From assembly GCA_013423385.1 (NCBI GenBank), contig BLZA01000023.1, positions 1,181,782 to 1,245,781 on the forward strand: a DNA stretch of 64,000 nucleotides, read 5' to 3'. This stretch comes from Naganishia liquefaciens (Eukaryota > Basidiomycota > Tremellomycetes > Filobasidiales > Filobasidiaceae). Made by a program: the position numbers and the translations under genes. The notes beneath the pieces were generated by a model. The model did not search any database. It was given only the letters and a program-made list of their open reading frames with translations, and was not told where the DNA came from. Positions 21,648 to 32,606 of the stretch are shown in pieces (position 1 is the stretch's first letter; the number at the start of each line of letters is the position of its first letter).

Positions 21648-22158
21648 CACTGCCACGTCCGGTTTCTTCGTTATCTGCTGCGCGGGATGAATGAGCGTCT
21701 GGGCGCGGGTAGTGACTGATTGGATGATCCGCTTGTACAGCGGTTGCATGGATATGGGGCGAGCGGGAGCAGTAGGAAGGCAAGAGGGCGGGGGGGAAGG
21801 GGGCCGGGTGGAGGATGAGTGGGATGAGTTGGCAGCGTTGGCTGCTCGCTCGCTCGACAATTTCCCGCAGATTTGCTTCCGCTGAGTGAGTGAGTTGACA
21901 AAGTAAACAGATCGACACCATGACAGTCCTGAAAATCCGGCTCACAATCGCCACGAAATATCTTGGCTCTCTGGTTACACGCTCCAGAGAACGCTTCCTT
22001 TTGTCGGAGCCGGATTCGAGGAGTACACCAAAGGAATACTGCGTGCTGTAAACTTCAAGGCTATAGAGGCAAGTTCAGTCATTGGAGGTTGAAATACTAT
22101 CTGCTCTTCAGGCGTGGACTGAAGACGGATCAAGTCTCTATCCATTTCAAGTCACGTC
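21648..22158. other. Divergent intergenic region
   Basis: Promoter space of REX4 (left) and of the orphan membrane protein (right). Open minus-strand frames extend REX4 exon 1 upstream but look like leader sequence. Confidence 0.45.
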
Positions 22159-22908
22159 ATGTCCAATATTTCCCTTCCCACCACGGCAAGCACTGCTTCT
22201 GGAATTACCCAGACTCCCTCGTCTCTCAAAAACCCTGATGTGGTTTATTTTCCAACAACAGCTCCTTCCTTTTCCCTTTCGAAGGAACCCGATGATAAGT
22301 CTTCACTTGATGCCACGTCTTTCACCATCATCCCGACGCCATCGACTACCCTAAGCGCCGCGGCCGATCGCGAGCCAGGCGACGAACCCACATCTGGTGG
22401 CGTTCTCATCAAGAACCCGACAGGATTGTTTGCAGAACTCAAGGATGAGGATTTAGAGAAACTCCGCAAAGGTGTCGAGGCTGTCTTCGCTCGACATCCC
22501 ATCGATACGAGGTCCGACTTGGGTAATACGCTCTACACATGGCTCGAGAATTTCGGTCAAGGTCTCGAAGACTTTCTCCTGTCTGCTGTCGGATTGGCAA
22601 AGGGGGTCGTTGAGGTACTTCTGGACAGCACAACGACTACGCTAAAGGTCTTCACTGGGCAGGCTTCTTTTGACACGGGAATGTGGCAAGAATACGCAAT
22701 AGGAACACTTGTGTCGGGGATCGTCATCATGATTGGGACGGTCTCCGTGCGTTTCGCGGTGAGACACGCACGCCAAAGGTTCGCGCGGGGGAACGGTACT
22801 AGAAATGAGGATATTGAGCTGGGTCCAATGATTCCCGTTCCCGACCGTTATGCGTCCAACGGTGGCAGCGATGGAAGTGACACCTCAAGCACACCGTTCG
22901 GCCCCTAA
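22159..22908 (+). CDS. Orphan membrane protein, 249 aa
   Basis: Single exon, no recognised family. The N-terminal ~90 residues are rich in Ser, Thr and Pro without a signal peptide; then comes a charged helix (LKDEDLEKLRKGVEAVFARH), two amphipathic or weakly hydrophobic helices (LEDFLLSAVGLAKGVVEVLL) and one strong membrane span near residue 185 (AIGTLVSGIVIMIGTVSVRF) followed by a basic patch (RHARQRFARG) and an acidic/serine tail. Likely tail region in the cytosol. The architecture is unlike its neighbours, so I would not group it with the smaller orphan proteins by sequence. Confidence 0.6.
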   Translation: MSNISLPTTASTASGITQTPSSLKNPDVVYFPTTAPSFSLSKEPDDKSSLDATSFTIIPTPSTTLSAAADREPGDEPTSGGVLIKNPTGLFAELKDEDLEKLRKGVEAVFARHPIDTRSDLGNTLYTWLENFGQGLEDFLLSAVGLAKGVVEVLLDSTTTTLKVFTGQASFDTGMWQEYAIGTLVSGIVIMIGTVSVRFAVRHARQRFARGNGTRNEDIELGPMIPVPDRYASNGGSDGSDTSSTPFGP

Positions 22909-23773
22909 ACGCCGGTGTGAACTCGTTCAAGTTTCGCTCTCGGTTGCTGATGCGAATGTTGGAAGCAACGGTATTGTTCGGAAAGATTGCCCGTTGGCAA
23001 ACGTCAAGTCTATTGTAATTAGTTCTAGAGATCCTTGTTCCGATTGCTGGATCTGCCGTATCTTCCCCAACTTCGGGTGCTCTCAAGCTGCGCGAGACCA
23101 CAGAATTGGCGCCGGTAGTCCTGAATGACAATATAGTACATACGGCACGATCGAAACGCAATGAATTTGTCCGCACTCAATGCTGGATATATACGGGCAT
23201 GGCGGCCACTCTTTGTCGAATTGCGCTTTCCATTGTTCCCAGCGACATGGGCTAGAGACTCTAGCACTGTCTTGACACGTACGGCACGGCTAGAGATGGA
23301 GGGAGTGTTCATGACGGATTAGTGCTCACTCGGCCTTGCCTTTTGGTAATTTCATCCAGCAAGCTTTTCGAGTATGGAGCGGGAGATTGAAAGTTTGGGT
23401 AAACGCGAGCTCTTGAGAAACAGAGAGTGTAGCTTCTGTGAAGCGGCTTGTTCGATTTTTTGCTGCGGATGAATTCACAATCTCACGAAAGGATTACCTA
23501 AAGGAGCCAACGCTCAACACTCGCTTGACAGAGCTTCATTGCCTTGCCAGTAGGGTAATCGAAGCAATAGCTTATTGGATTGCCTCGATCTTATTCATGG
23601 AGTATTGTATCATGGCGCGTTATAGCCTCTTCAAATTTACAACTATCAATGGCAAGTCTTGATCTTTGGTGGATTCAGGAAAGCCTTGGTTCCCTCGGAA
23701 ACCTTCTATACAACCTCGAGGATTTCATCGTTTCATTCTCGTCTATATATGTGTGACCAATGTCACCAGCCCA
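22909..23773. other. Intergenic region
   Basis: No gene supported. A 74-codon plus ORF at 23438-23662 was considered and rejected. This should contain both 3' UTRs of the flanking convergent genes. Confidence 0.45.
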
Positions 23774-26319
23774 TCAGAGCGGGTATCTGGAATAAGTGCA
23801 CGAGCTTCAGCGGTATTCTTCAGGGATGGTCGCCATGACCACTAACCTGAAAGACAAATTCTGCTTGTCGGTAAGATCCATAAACGTCTTTTCTACCTTG
23901 TGCGTAATGGTCGTGCCGTCTTCCAGCACTTCATCGATGTAGCCATATTCGTCCTCTTCACTCTGCAATCCCATTAAAGATTCAGCTTCTCATCTATGCA
24001 TGTCGCGCCTGTTACTTACGGTGCTTTCTGCCTGACGGATATCCCTTTGCTTGTTCTCGTAATTCAGTCGCCATCGAATACCCAGCAGCATGACCACACA
24101 GATGGAATAACTGATGATGATGATAGTCCAAGGTACTCGGTTCCTCGGCTTGTACTTGTCAAGCCACCTATTCTCCAATAGCTTAGCCTACATTTCATCG
24201 TGTCCGAAACTGAACCGAGGCTTACATGAGAGGAGCGAGCAGGTTGCCGAGGCAATAACCAATCAAGAAGGCTGCGTTGGTAGTAGTCTACCGTTTCAGA
24301 CCGGGAGTCAGCCTCATCTAAGGGAGCATTGGGTCAAGACGCACTTTTTTGGTATGCCCAGTAACGCAATTGTTTACCCAGGCGAGAGCAATGACGAAAC
24401 CTGGTGTTCCGACACCTGTCACGTACAGGCAGACCAAGATTCCGGCTTTGTTGCTATAGGGCAGCGTGACGATGAGAATCGCGCCAATGACGTTGGGCAC
24501 GAGCCAGGCCGCGCCAATGTATCCCCTGTGGTTTGGCCATCTCTTCAAGGCGAGCGTGCTTGTCCAAATAGTTACAATTTCGACGACACCAGATACGCAT
24601 CCGAGAAGAGTAGTCTGCCAGGTTTCGTATCCCTGCCGTGTACAATATCCGGAAAGATCAGAATGACATGCACAAACACAAGGCGAAGCAACTTACCAGA
24701 CTCTTGATGATCAATGAGTTCTGATTGGTCAGGGAATTCGGCACATTATTGAACGCTGCGAACACCGCAAATGTCCAAAGCTTCCAGTCGCACAGGGCTT
24801 CGACGAATCTGGACGAATTGCAACGAGATCAGCACCTTGCTTGCGAAACATCTCGACACCAGTGACATACTGGTCCTTCTTCCAAGTCTATCATTACAAG
24901 AGAGCACGGGTGAACGCGTTAACGAAAAGGGCGAAGCTGCGATCCGTTTGCCATTTACCTTATTCTCCACACCAGTCTTGTTTTCTCGAATGCGTTCGAT
25001 TGCCCTGCGAGTATCAAGCGTCAGTCCGACAGGACGCTCCTACGCTCCATTATCCACTCACATAATCTTTTCGTCTTCGGTCAAGAATTTCGCGGTCATC
25101 GGTGAGTCGGGGAACCAAATCCAATATGCGAGGGCGACGACTAGAGTCATGCCACCGGTCAAGAGAAAGAAGACACGCCAGGGCTTGAAGGCATTGTCGA
25201 GTCCAATTTGCAGAACAGCATACGAAAGGAGACCCGACACGATCTGCGCACTGTCATTCGATGCAGGTGCTGACAGTCAGTACGCAAGCGAGACTCAGAT
25301 CACAATTCACATACGTGCCGTTCATCAAGAACCAATAACCAGTCCTAATCTGCGGCAGAATTGTGAGCTACTGTCTCGCACTCATTGTCATCAAAAGGCT
25401 ATGCTTACTGCTTGTTCCGACAAAGTGTACCACGAACTTGTGCTGTCGGTGAAAGCCATTGAGTTCACGCCGTCACCGTCGCAGTCGAGCCTAAAACGAC
25501 TTACACAATCATAAAACCGGCAGTGATGCTACCTTCGCACATTCCCAGACCGGCTCGAAGCACAGCCAATCCAGCAAAGTTGGAACAAGCGGCAAAGCAG
25601 CACAAGAAGATGGCCCAGAGGGTGATGTTGAAGCTCTGATCGGGAGTGGGATCCAATCAGTTGCGAATCCTGATACTTTGTCACATGAGCTGTCAGAAGG
25701 ACCTACCATCCACTTGCCAACCGGGAATCGCTGCAATGCCCAGTTTTGGGGCCATTCCATTGTTAAGTAGAAAATGTAGAATAACTGAAAATATATGTCA
25801 GCATTCGTTCAGCAAGAGAAAAACCAAGTGGATGACGCACAGATCTAAAGACTGGGGATTAGCAAGTTCTTGATTGAAGAATATACAAAACGAGCTTACC
25901 CTAGAAGGTTGTACTGCGTCGTCGTCAAGTGGGTGTCTGTCTTGATGCCAAGAATCGACGAGTTTCCCAGTGTCGTCTTGTCGATGAACTGCATGGCGTA
26001 GAGAATCATCATTAAGGGCAGAATGTTGCGGTCTATTTTGGCCAAGAGCTTTTTTGCTGCGACGGGGTCAAGCTTATGGCCGACTGCTTTTGCGGCTAGA
26101 GCGGCGGCAGCGTCGACTTTCGGAAGCGAAGGAATCAGGTCTGGGCCCATTGTCACGCTGAACTTGTTTCTTACCTTGACGTGCCCGGGCATGTAGCTCA
26201 TGCTTCGGACTCTCCTTCGAGAAGTGCAGATCGTCTGCCGCTACCACATTGGTTCTGGTACCGACATCTTCGCCCTTGTGGTATGAATCCTTTTCGTTGT
26301 CGAAGCTTTCCTGCTGCAT
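23774..26319 (-). CDS. MFS permease, anion:cation symporter (Dal5-like) family, 16 exons
   Basis: Plasma-membrane transporter of the allantoate/nicotinate/vitamin permease family; 544 aa with about 12 spans. Exons in transcript order: 26175-26319, 25900-26116, 25841-25844, 25707-25784, 25505-25635, 25409-25442, 25315-25349, 25062-25250, 24959-25004, 24871-24887, 24697-24808, 24345-24632, 24226-24287, 24020-24167, 23847-23962, 23774-23786. Family landmarks: KIDRNILPLMMILYAMQFID, WPQNWALQRFPVGKW, WYTLSEQAIRTGYWF, FFLLTGGMTL, IWFPDSP, NKTGVENKTWKKDQF and the C-terminal DLTDKQNLSFRYPL. The third exon has only four bases, completing the Gly-Ser of NLLGSLFYIFYL. The substrate cannot be read from sequence; ureides, vitamins and small organic anions are typical. 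Two adjoining GATA sites lie upstream. Confidence 0.92.
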
Positions 26320-27609
26320 TGCGAATGCGAAGACCAAGACCCTAGTAACATAATGCCAAGGAAGCGAGGGGAATATCCTGTCTCTTTATGTATGAAAGTT
26401 CAGTGAGGATTAGCCTCAATGGAATCAGATCCGGTATGATACGACCTGCGGAACAGAACGGCGATGAACATGAGCTCCCAGCTATCTCAGCGGCTATCAT
26501 TTCCGCCATACCTTGGCCCGAGCCCGAATACATTCCAACAGAGTATGCTTGTCGGGGTTGCGTAAAACCCTGCTGGAATTGCCCTGCAGCGCAATCGACC
26601 GCAACTATCTCCGCTCCGTTCATTTTCAGTTTCCAAGGTGTCTTGAGATGGGATAGTTTCGGAGCGACTCTGCGATAAGCCAGAGATATGGCGCTAGAGA
26701 CTGCGGGAATACATTGCAAGTCCTGATGACGGAGAAGATGTCGGTGCCTCGCTCGAAGGGACTGTCAACGACAAAATACTCAGGAGGAACAGGAGAACAG
26801 GAGGAGACCGATGATAGCGATCTGAGTTAGACTATTTTAGGCATCGGGCGCGCGCTAATTTAATCCCTTCCTTGTTATCTATCCGGCAATATCATTCCGC
26901 AATCTCGCAAATACAGAAGGAGTACAGATGCGTTCATCGAGGCGGGGCCTTGGAGAGCGCAACCTCGCTGAACATCGAGATAACGGCGAGGCTATAAGGC
27001 GCGTCTAGCATCGTCGGATGGGAAGAAGGGAAATGCCAAAGCAGGCTGCAAATGGCCTCGTCTCATCTGATATTAAGGGAGACTCGATAGTTCATGTGCG
27101 AACGTCAGAGGCTGAAGGTGCTGTCAAGTAGCGCTGTCACGCGCGATTGTCAGCTTAGAGCAGTCTTCTACTGTAAATCATTGTTCGAAATGTATCAGTG
27201 AATGGACGGGACTTGATATGGTTAACGCTGAGCGAGACGCGTGTACGTCATCAGCGCGTACTAACAGACGCTTCGGAGGAATCGGTGCATTATGCTCATT
27301 CTTACAATGGCATCTGTCTTCGCTCGTCCTTCGTTTACCTGCGAGCCTTTCAATCCCGACAATATTGTGACTTGCTGGGTACGTGGACGCTGCCCGAGGG
27401 GTTCGACCGATGATACTGGACGAGCTCGAGAATCAAAGCGCGGCGCGCGACGCGCGACGCGATGAACGATCGATGAGCAGCTAAATGACGGCACATGAAG
27501 ATCAAGGTGAGACATTGCATGGTCATTTCTCACTTTCCAGAGTGGCGATTGAGGAGGTCCATCATCATCTGCATACCTCTCCATCACCTGCCTGGCCTGT
27601 CGTGTCATC
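26320..27609. other. Divergent intergenic region between permease and RAD5
   Basis: Nearly 1.3 kb with no supported gene. It holds the promoters of the permease (left) and RAD5 (right). Confidence 0.45.
26874..26884 (-). promoter_or_regulatory. Paired GATA-factor sites upstream of the permease
   Basis: On the minus strand the sequence reads GGATAGATAAC, two adjacent GATA cores, about 555 bases before the permease start codon. Dal5-type permeases in yeasts are classic nitrogen-catabolite genes driven by GATA factors, so this is a plausible control site. It is a short motif and could be chance. Confidence 0.35.
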
Positions 27610-30600
27610 ATGTCGCGCGATTCGGATCGTACTCCATCTCCGGCTTCCTCTGCCAAACCTCAAAAAGCCCTTTTCCTTGTTGATACGTCCGACGAGGATG
27701 ACGTTAAGCGGACAGGTCAAAAGCGGAAACGCAGCTCCCAAAAGATCTCCCAGCAGCCATCTTCCCGCGTCAAGACCGAGACCGTCGCAGCAGGCGATGC
27801 CGACGTTGTCATGCTCGCTTCCCCCGATGTAAAAGACGCCAAGGCGGCATCGCGAGCAGAGAAAACACGCGCGAAACCGACGTTCGAACGCGGTCTTCTC
27901 GGTTCATGCGTCTGTTCTGCATGGTCATTGACGAAAGGCAAGGGGTACTGCAACCCTGGAAGTACTATTGTGATTGAGCGTGCCAAAACCAAAGAAGAAA
28001 GAGAGGCGGAGCGATTGGCAAAGAGCGCGGCAAAGGGAAAGGGAAAATCATCCGCTCCGACGGTAATCAAGAATGGTAAAGTCGTCAAACAGTCCACGCT
28101 TTCGCTTGGCTCCAAACCGAGACCTGTCGTTACTTCAACCAAGCCTGCGACGAGCTCTGCGAACAATCCGAACGATACCATCATTCGATTCTCCAACACG
28201 CGCGGATTCGAGATTGGACGTTTGCCAACTGCTCTTGCACGACATCTCGCGCCGCTTCTCGCCGCAAACCTCATTCACCTCTCCGGCACCATCATTGATT
28301 GCCCTACGCCTCTTACCGTCGGTTGCGATATAACGCTCGAGGTTTTCGTCTACCTGACGCGTGATGCGTTCCGGACACAAGAATCCCGCGAAGATGCAGA
28401 GAGCGAAAAGGCGGTCTGGGGCAAAGAAGGCGAGACGGTTTTCCAGCGGGAACTCAGGATGAGAAAGGAATCTCTGATCAAGTTGTTTGAGAGGGTCGGA
28501 TTGAAGCCGATACGGTGGTCAGCGTTGACGAAGTCGCAATCGGCTGCTGCCAAGGCTGTTGGCACGAAGAATGCGTTGAAGGTCAAGTCGCCCCTATCCA
28601 AAAGCGGATCGCCGGAAGTGATCGAGTTTGAGGATTCGTCGGATGATGAAAAACGGTCAACATCGAAAGCTCGTGACAAGGAGAAAGCTATCAATGGAGA
28701 CCAGTCCAATGGGAACACCAAGCTTCGGGTTGATAAGGGGAAGAGCAAGCAAGTCAATGCCAATCCCCGTATGAAGCGTGAAGCAGCTTCGAATGGCGAT
28801 GCTCTCGATGATGATGATGTTGACAGCGGTGCGGAAGAGGAGGTTTTGGACGAAAAGCAGTTGCACGACCTCGAAAACATATTTAACCGGTAAGGCATTT
28901 CTCTGCTTTTCCCATCATGCGTTACAAACTCATGCATATTTCTGCATCAGCGCAAACCAGGCAGACGGCCTACTAGCAGAGGTGGAACCGCCAGAGACCT
29001 TCCTTTATACGCTTCGGCCTTACCAAAAGCAAGCTCTGGGGTAAGTCCGTTCTTCATCCCAAAAATCAATCGTAGCTGACTACGGGTTAGCTGGATGACT
29101 GCGCTCGAGAATGGTGACGCCAATCTTCGAGAGAAGTCCATGCATCCCCTCTGGGAAGAGTGAGTCTGGATTCTGACGCCAGAGAATCCTGCTGAATGTG
29201 TGCGGCAGGTACAAGTTTAAGAAAGAAGCCGGCTCTGGCTCGATTTTGGATGACGGCGAGAGCGACGCCATGTCTTTCTACTTCAAGTGAGTAAATTATC
29301 TTCGAGAACAGATGGGGACTGACAGATGATAGTCCATATGATGGCGACTTGAGTTTGGACTTTCCGAAGGCGAACAGCCGGGTCTGTGGTGGCATTCTCG
29401 CAGATTCGATGGGTATGGGAAAAACATGGTAAGTTTCGGAACAGTTGCCGTCGCGGAGCTGACCCCTTGCAGCATGATGGCCTCGCTTCTTCACACAAAT
29501 CGTCTAGCCGATAAGCCCCTATCTGAAGAAACGGCGCGCGACTCTGCAAGCGAGACAGACGATGCTTCTCGTCCGCCGAAGTTTCGTCAACTGACTCTGA
29601 ATCGCCAGTGGCAACCCACCACCGCCGCGACGACCAAGGCTCTGCCTGCCAGACGTCACGCCACGCTCGTTGTCTGTCCCGTCTCGCTGGCAAAGCAGTG
29701 GGCGCAAGAGCTCGATCGCATGAGCGCGAAGGGTACCTTGCGAAGCGTCCTGTGGTACGGCAACGAGCGACCGGATCTCGGTGCGCTGTTGGACACCATG
29801 GATGAAGAGGCGCGGACGGATGTCATCATTACAACATATGGAACACTGCAGAGCGAACATGCAAAGTGGCTCAACCGGCAGGGAGTGAGGAGTCAGCTGA
29901 AGAGTTTGTTCGATAGTAAGTATAGTCTCAGGACTGAAGGGCTGGGCTAATGTCACTCATAGTTCCATGGCTGCGAGTCGTTCTGGGTGAGTACACTGCT
30001 CGTCAAGAGAGACTCCTCCTGACCGCCTCTTAGATGAAGCCCATACCATCAAGAATAGGATGGCGCGGGCTTCCAAGGCCTGCTATGAACTAGATTCCCA
30101 GCGACGTTGGGCATTAACCGGTAGGCAGATGAATCAATGTCTTCGGTACATTGCTCATCCCGTGTCTCAGGTACCCCAATTGTGAATCGACTCGACGATT
30201 TGTATTCCTTGCTGTACGTGGGCGATCCCCTTTTGTTACTATCATTGACATCACTCGTTGCAGCCATTTCCTTCGACTCGAACCCTGGGGACAGTATGGC
30301 TTCTTCCGGTCCTTTGTGACGGTCCCATTCATGGCGCAAGATCCGAAAGCCATCGATGTAGTCCAATTCATACTGGAACAGTGCTTACTGAGAAGAGAGA
30401 AGAACATGAAGGACAAAGATGGCAAACCCATTGTCGACTTGCCGCTGAAAACAGTAAGACGGAGATGTGGTGTCTTTCCACGGAAATTGCTGAAGATATG
30501 CCCAGGTCACTGTTGAAACGCTGGAATTCTCCCGCGCCGAGCGCAAGATCTATGATGCCATCTATGATCGCTCGAGACGCAAATTTATCCAGCTCGATCA

Positions 30601-32341
30601 GGAAGGTACCATGAAAAACTCGTACATTTCTATTCTAGCGATGTTGATGAGGTGAGCACATACAGGCGTTTCACCTGCCTAGTCTCTGCTAAAGATCTAC
30701 TTTTTAGACTGCGGCAAGCGGTTGATCATCCCCTGCTGGTGATGAACAAGGCCTCTTCTGGCGAAAATGGAAAGAAGGATGACATTCTCGACATGATGAC
30801 TCAGGACGACAAGATGAATATCAGGGATATGATTGCGCGATACGCGCGAGGCAAGGACGTGGATGACGCTGAATCAGATTCGCCAACCGAAAAGACAGAA
30901 TTCGAAACTCTCGCTTCCAGTCAATCGGTGCCAGAATGCGTGATATGCGGATACGAGGTGGATGGCGAGGTTATTTTGCCATGTTATCATACTGCGTAAG
31001 CGAGCGCACCTCCCCCCTGTATGTCTACTCATTGCCGTTTCAGGTGTCGAGACTGTATTGTCACATTTATCGAGAAGGCAGAGGACAAAGGCAAAGTGCC
31101 GGCATGTCCAGCATGTGGCAAAGCACCCATCCTCATCAATCAGCTCCGCGAGAAGGGTCAGAGCCGGAACGCATTTTACAAATCGCAACCAGCTTTGAAA
31201 AAAGTTGACTTCCAGAGCAGCACGAAACTTAAAGCGTTGATCAAGCGACTCAAAGCGATTGAGGAACAGGATCCCCATTATAAAGCCTTGGTCTTTTCTC
31301 AGGTCAGTCTGCAACTCCGACGGCTTAGATCGCTTTCCTGAGTTTACTTTCGCGCCACATAGTTTACATCTATGCTGTCGCTGATCGAGCCGGTCCTGAC
31401 GGACAATGGTATCTCGTGGCTGTAAGTAAGGTTCGATCAATGCTGTGACTTGCACTGAGTCGCTCCTGACAGCCGATTCGATGGTGCTATGGATCAGCGA
31501 GCTCGGGCGGCGGTAGTGGATGAATTCTCGAAGCCGCGGAAGACGCCGCAAATCATGCTTATCTCGCTGAAGGCTGGTGGAGTCGGTCTTAATCTGTCAG
31601 TCTCGCTTCTTCTTACCGGTGCTACAACGGCTGACTGCGATTCTCGTTTACAATAGTACTATGGCCAATCGTAAGTTAGGAGTGAGTAGGTCACGCGTGA
31701 ACGGTGGCACTGATGTTCTAGCATAACAGACGTTTTCCTGATGGACTGTTGGTGTGCGTTTAACTAGACCTCTTACGGATATCGCGTTTCGGGGCTGACC
31801 CGGTTGCCCCGTCATAATAGGGAACAGCAGTACTGAAGATCAAGCGGTGGACCGGGTAAGGAATCTCGCTGTTATCAAGTGCGTTCTTCACGCTGATCTT
31901 ATCTTACTGTTCAGGTGCATCGTCTTGGTACGTTGTCGTTTATACAGCCTCTCCGCGTTTAGTGACCTAGTCCTATTTCGTCAGGTCAAAACAAGCCAGT
32001 ATTCGTGACACGCTTTGTCATCCGGGATACAATCGGTAAGGAACAGCACCCGCGTTTAGCTCATGGCTAAGACTGGTGCGTTGCCACTCCCTTGTTTAGA
32101 AAAGCGCATCCTCAAGATCCGTAAGTTTCAGTTCATTACTGCCATAGGCTGTCTCTCATCTTGACGGACAATTGCGTCTTCAGAGAAACACAAGACCGCA
32201 TTGGTGGATGCATCGTTGGCCGGTACCGAGCAGTCAAAGTCCGGCGGATCAATCGCGGATCTCAAGGCGATCTTTGGCCTCAACGAGGTCGATCCAGATG
32301 AAGAAGAGGAGGTCGTCGGAGAAAAGGTCTGGACGGGGTAG
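27610..32341 (+). CDS. RAD5: DNA repair helicase/ubiquitin ligase Rad5, 22 exons
   Basis: SNF2-family ATPase with an embedded RING that polyubiquitinates PCNA in error-free DNA-damage tolerance; 1196 aa. Exons: 27610-28889, 28951-29040, 29091-29159, 29209-29286, 29333-29428, 29473-29915, 29963-29986, 30034-30120, 30171-30213, 30264-30453, 30506-30651, 30708-30995, 31044-31302, 31363-31421, 31473-31595, 31657-31670, 31730-31753, 31821-31855, 31915-31927, 31985-32035, 32100-32120, 32184-32341. A HIRAN region (~90-260, with [14 protein letters not shown]) precedes the helicase: Walker [14 protein letters not shown] (~525-537), DEAH (~694-697). The RING (~924-965; [23 protein letters not shown]) sits between the lobes. 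The last lobe has [18 protein letters not shown] and DRVHRLGQ. The first exon is long; helicase motifs V-VI are split over seven exons of 13-51 nt. Confidence 0.96.
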
Positions 32342-32606
32342 CATAGTCGCCTTACCCGGTCGAGATCACATTCGCAAGTGGAGGAATTGGAGCGTTCTTA
32401 ATGGAGTTGTTCTGGAAGCCGGGTTTATTCGTCCTCGGCATATTCGCCGATGCCGGTAGGCTGTCAGCTGGTTCCCCTTGACTTGCTATAGCCTGATCCG
32501 AGCTGCTGGCATCAAAAGACAGCATCGAAAGACAGCACCAGGTTGTCGTCCGAAGGTTTAGGTTATAATTGCCTCATATGATACAACGATGCAGGTCGTC
32601 CCAATT

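Noticed and set aside
23438-23662. 74-codon plus ORF with a hydrophobic middle
   Set aside because: Short, isolated, no domain and no promoter or splice evidence.
24871-24887. Alternative longer exon 10 in the permease (running on through MFRKQ)
   Set aside because: It leaves only 27 bases for an intron or breaks the frame; the gtatgt donor after GACCA gives a normal 62-nt intron and the family-like DQFVEALCDWKLW.
29473-29956. Antisense ORFs opposite the RAD5 ATPase region
   Set aside because: They mirror coding sequence with clear helicase motifs on the plus strand.
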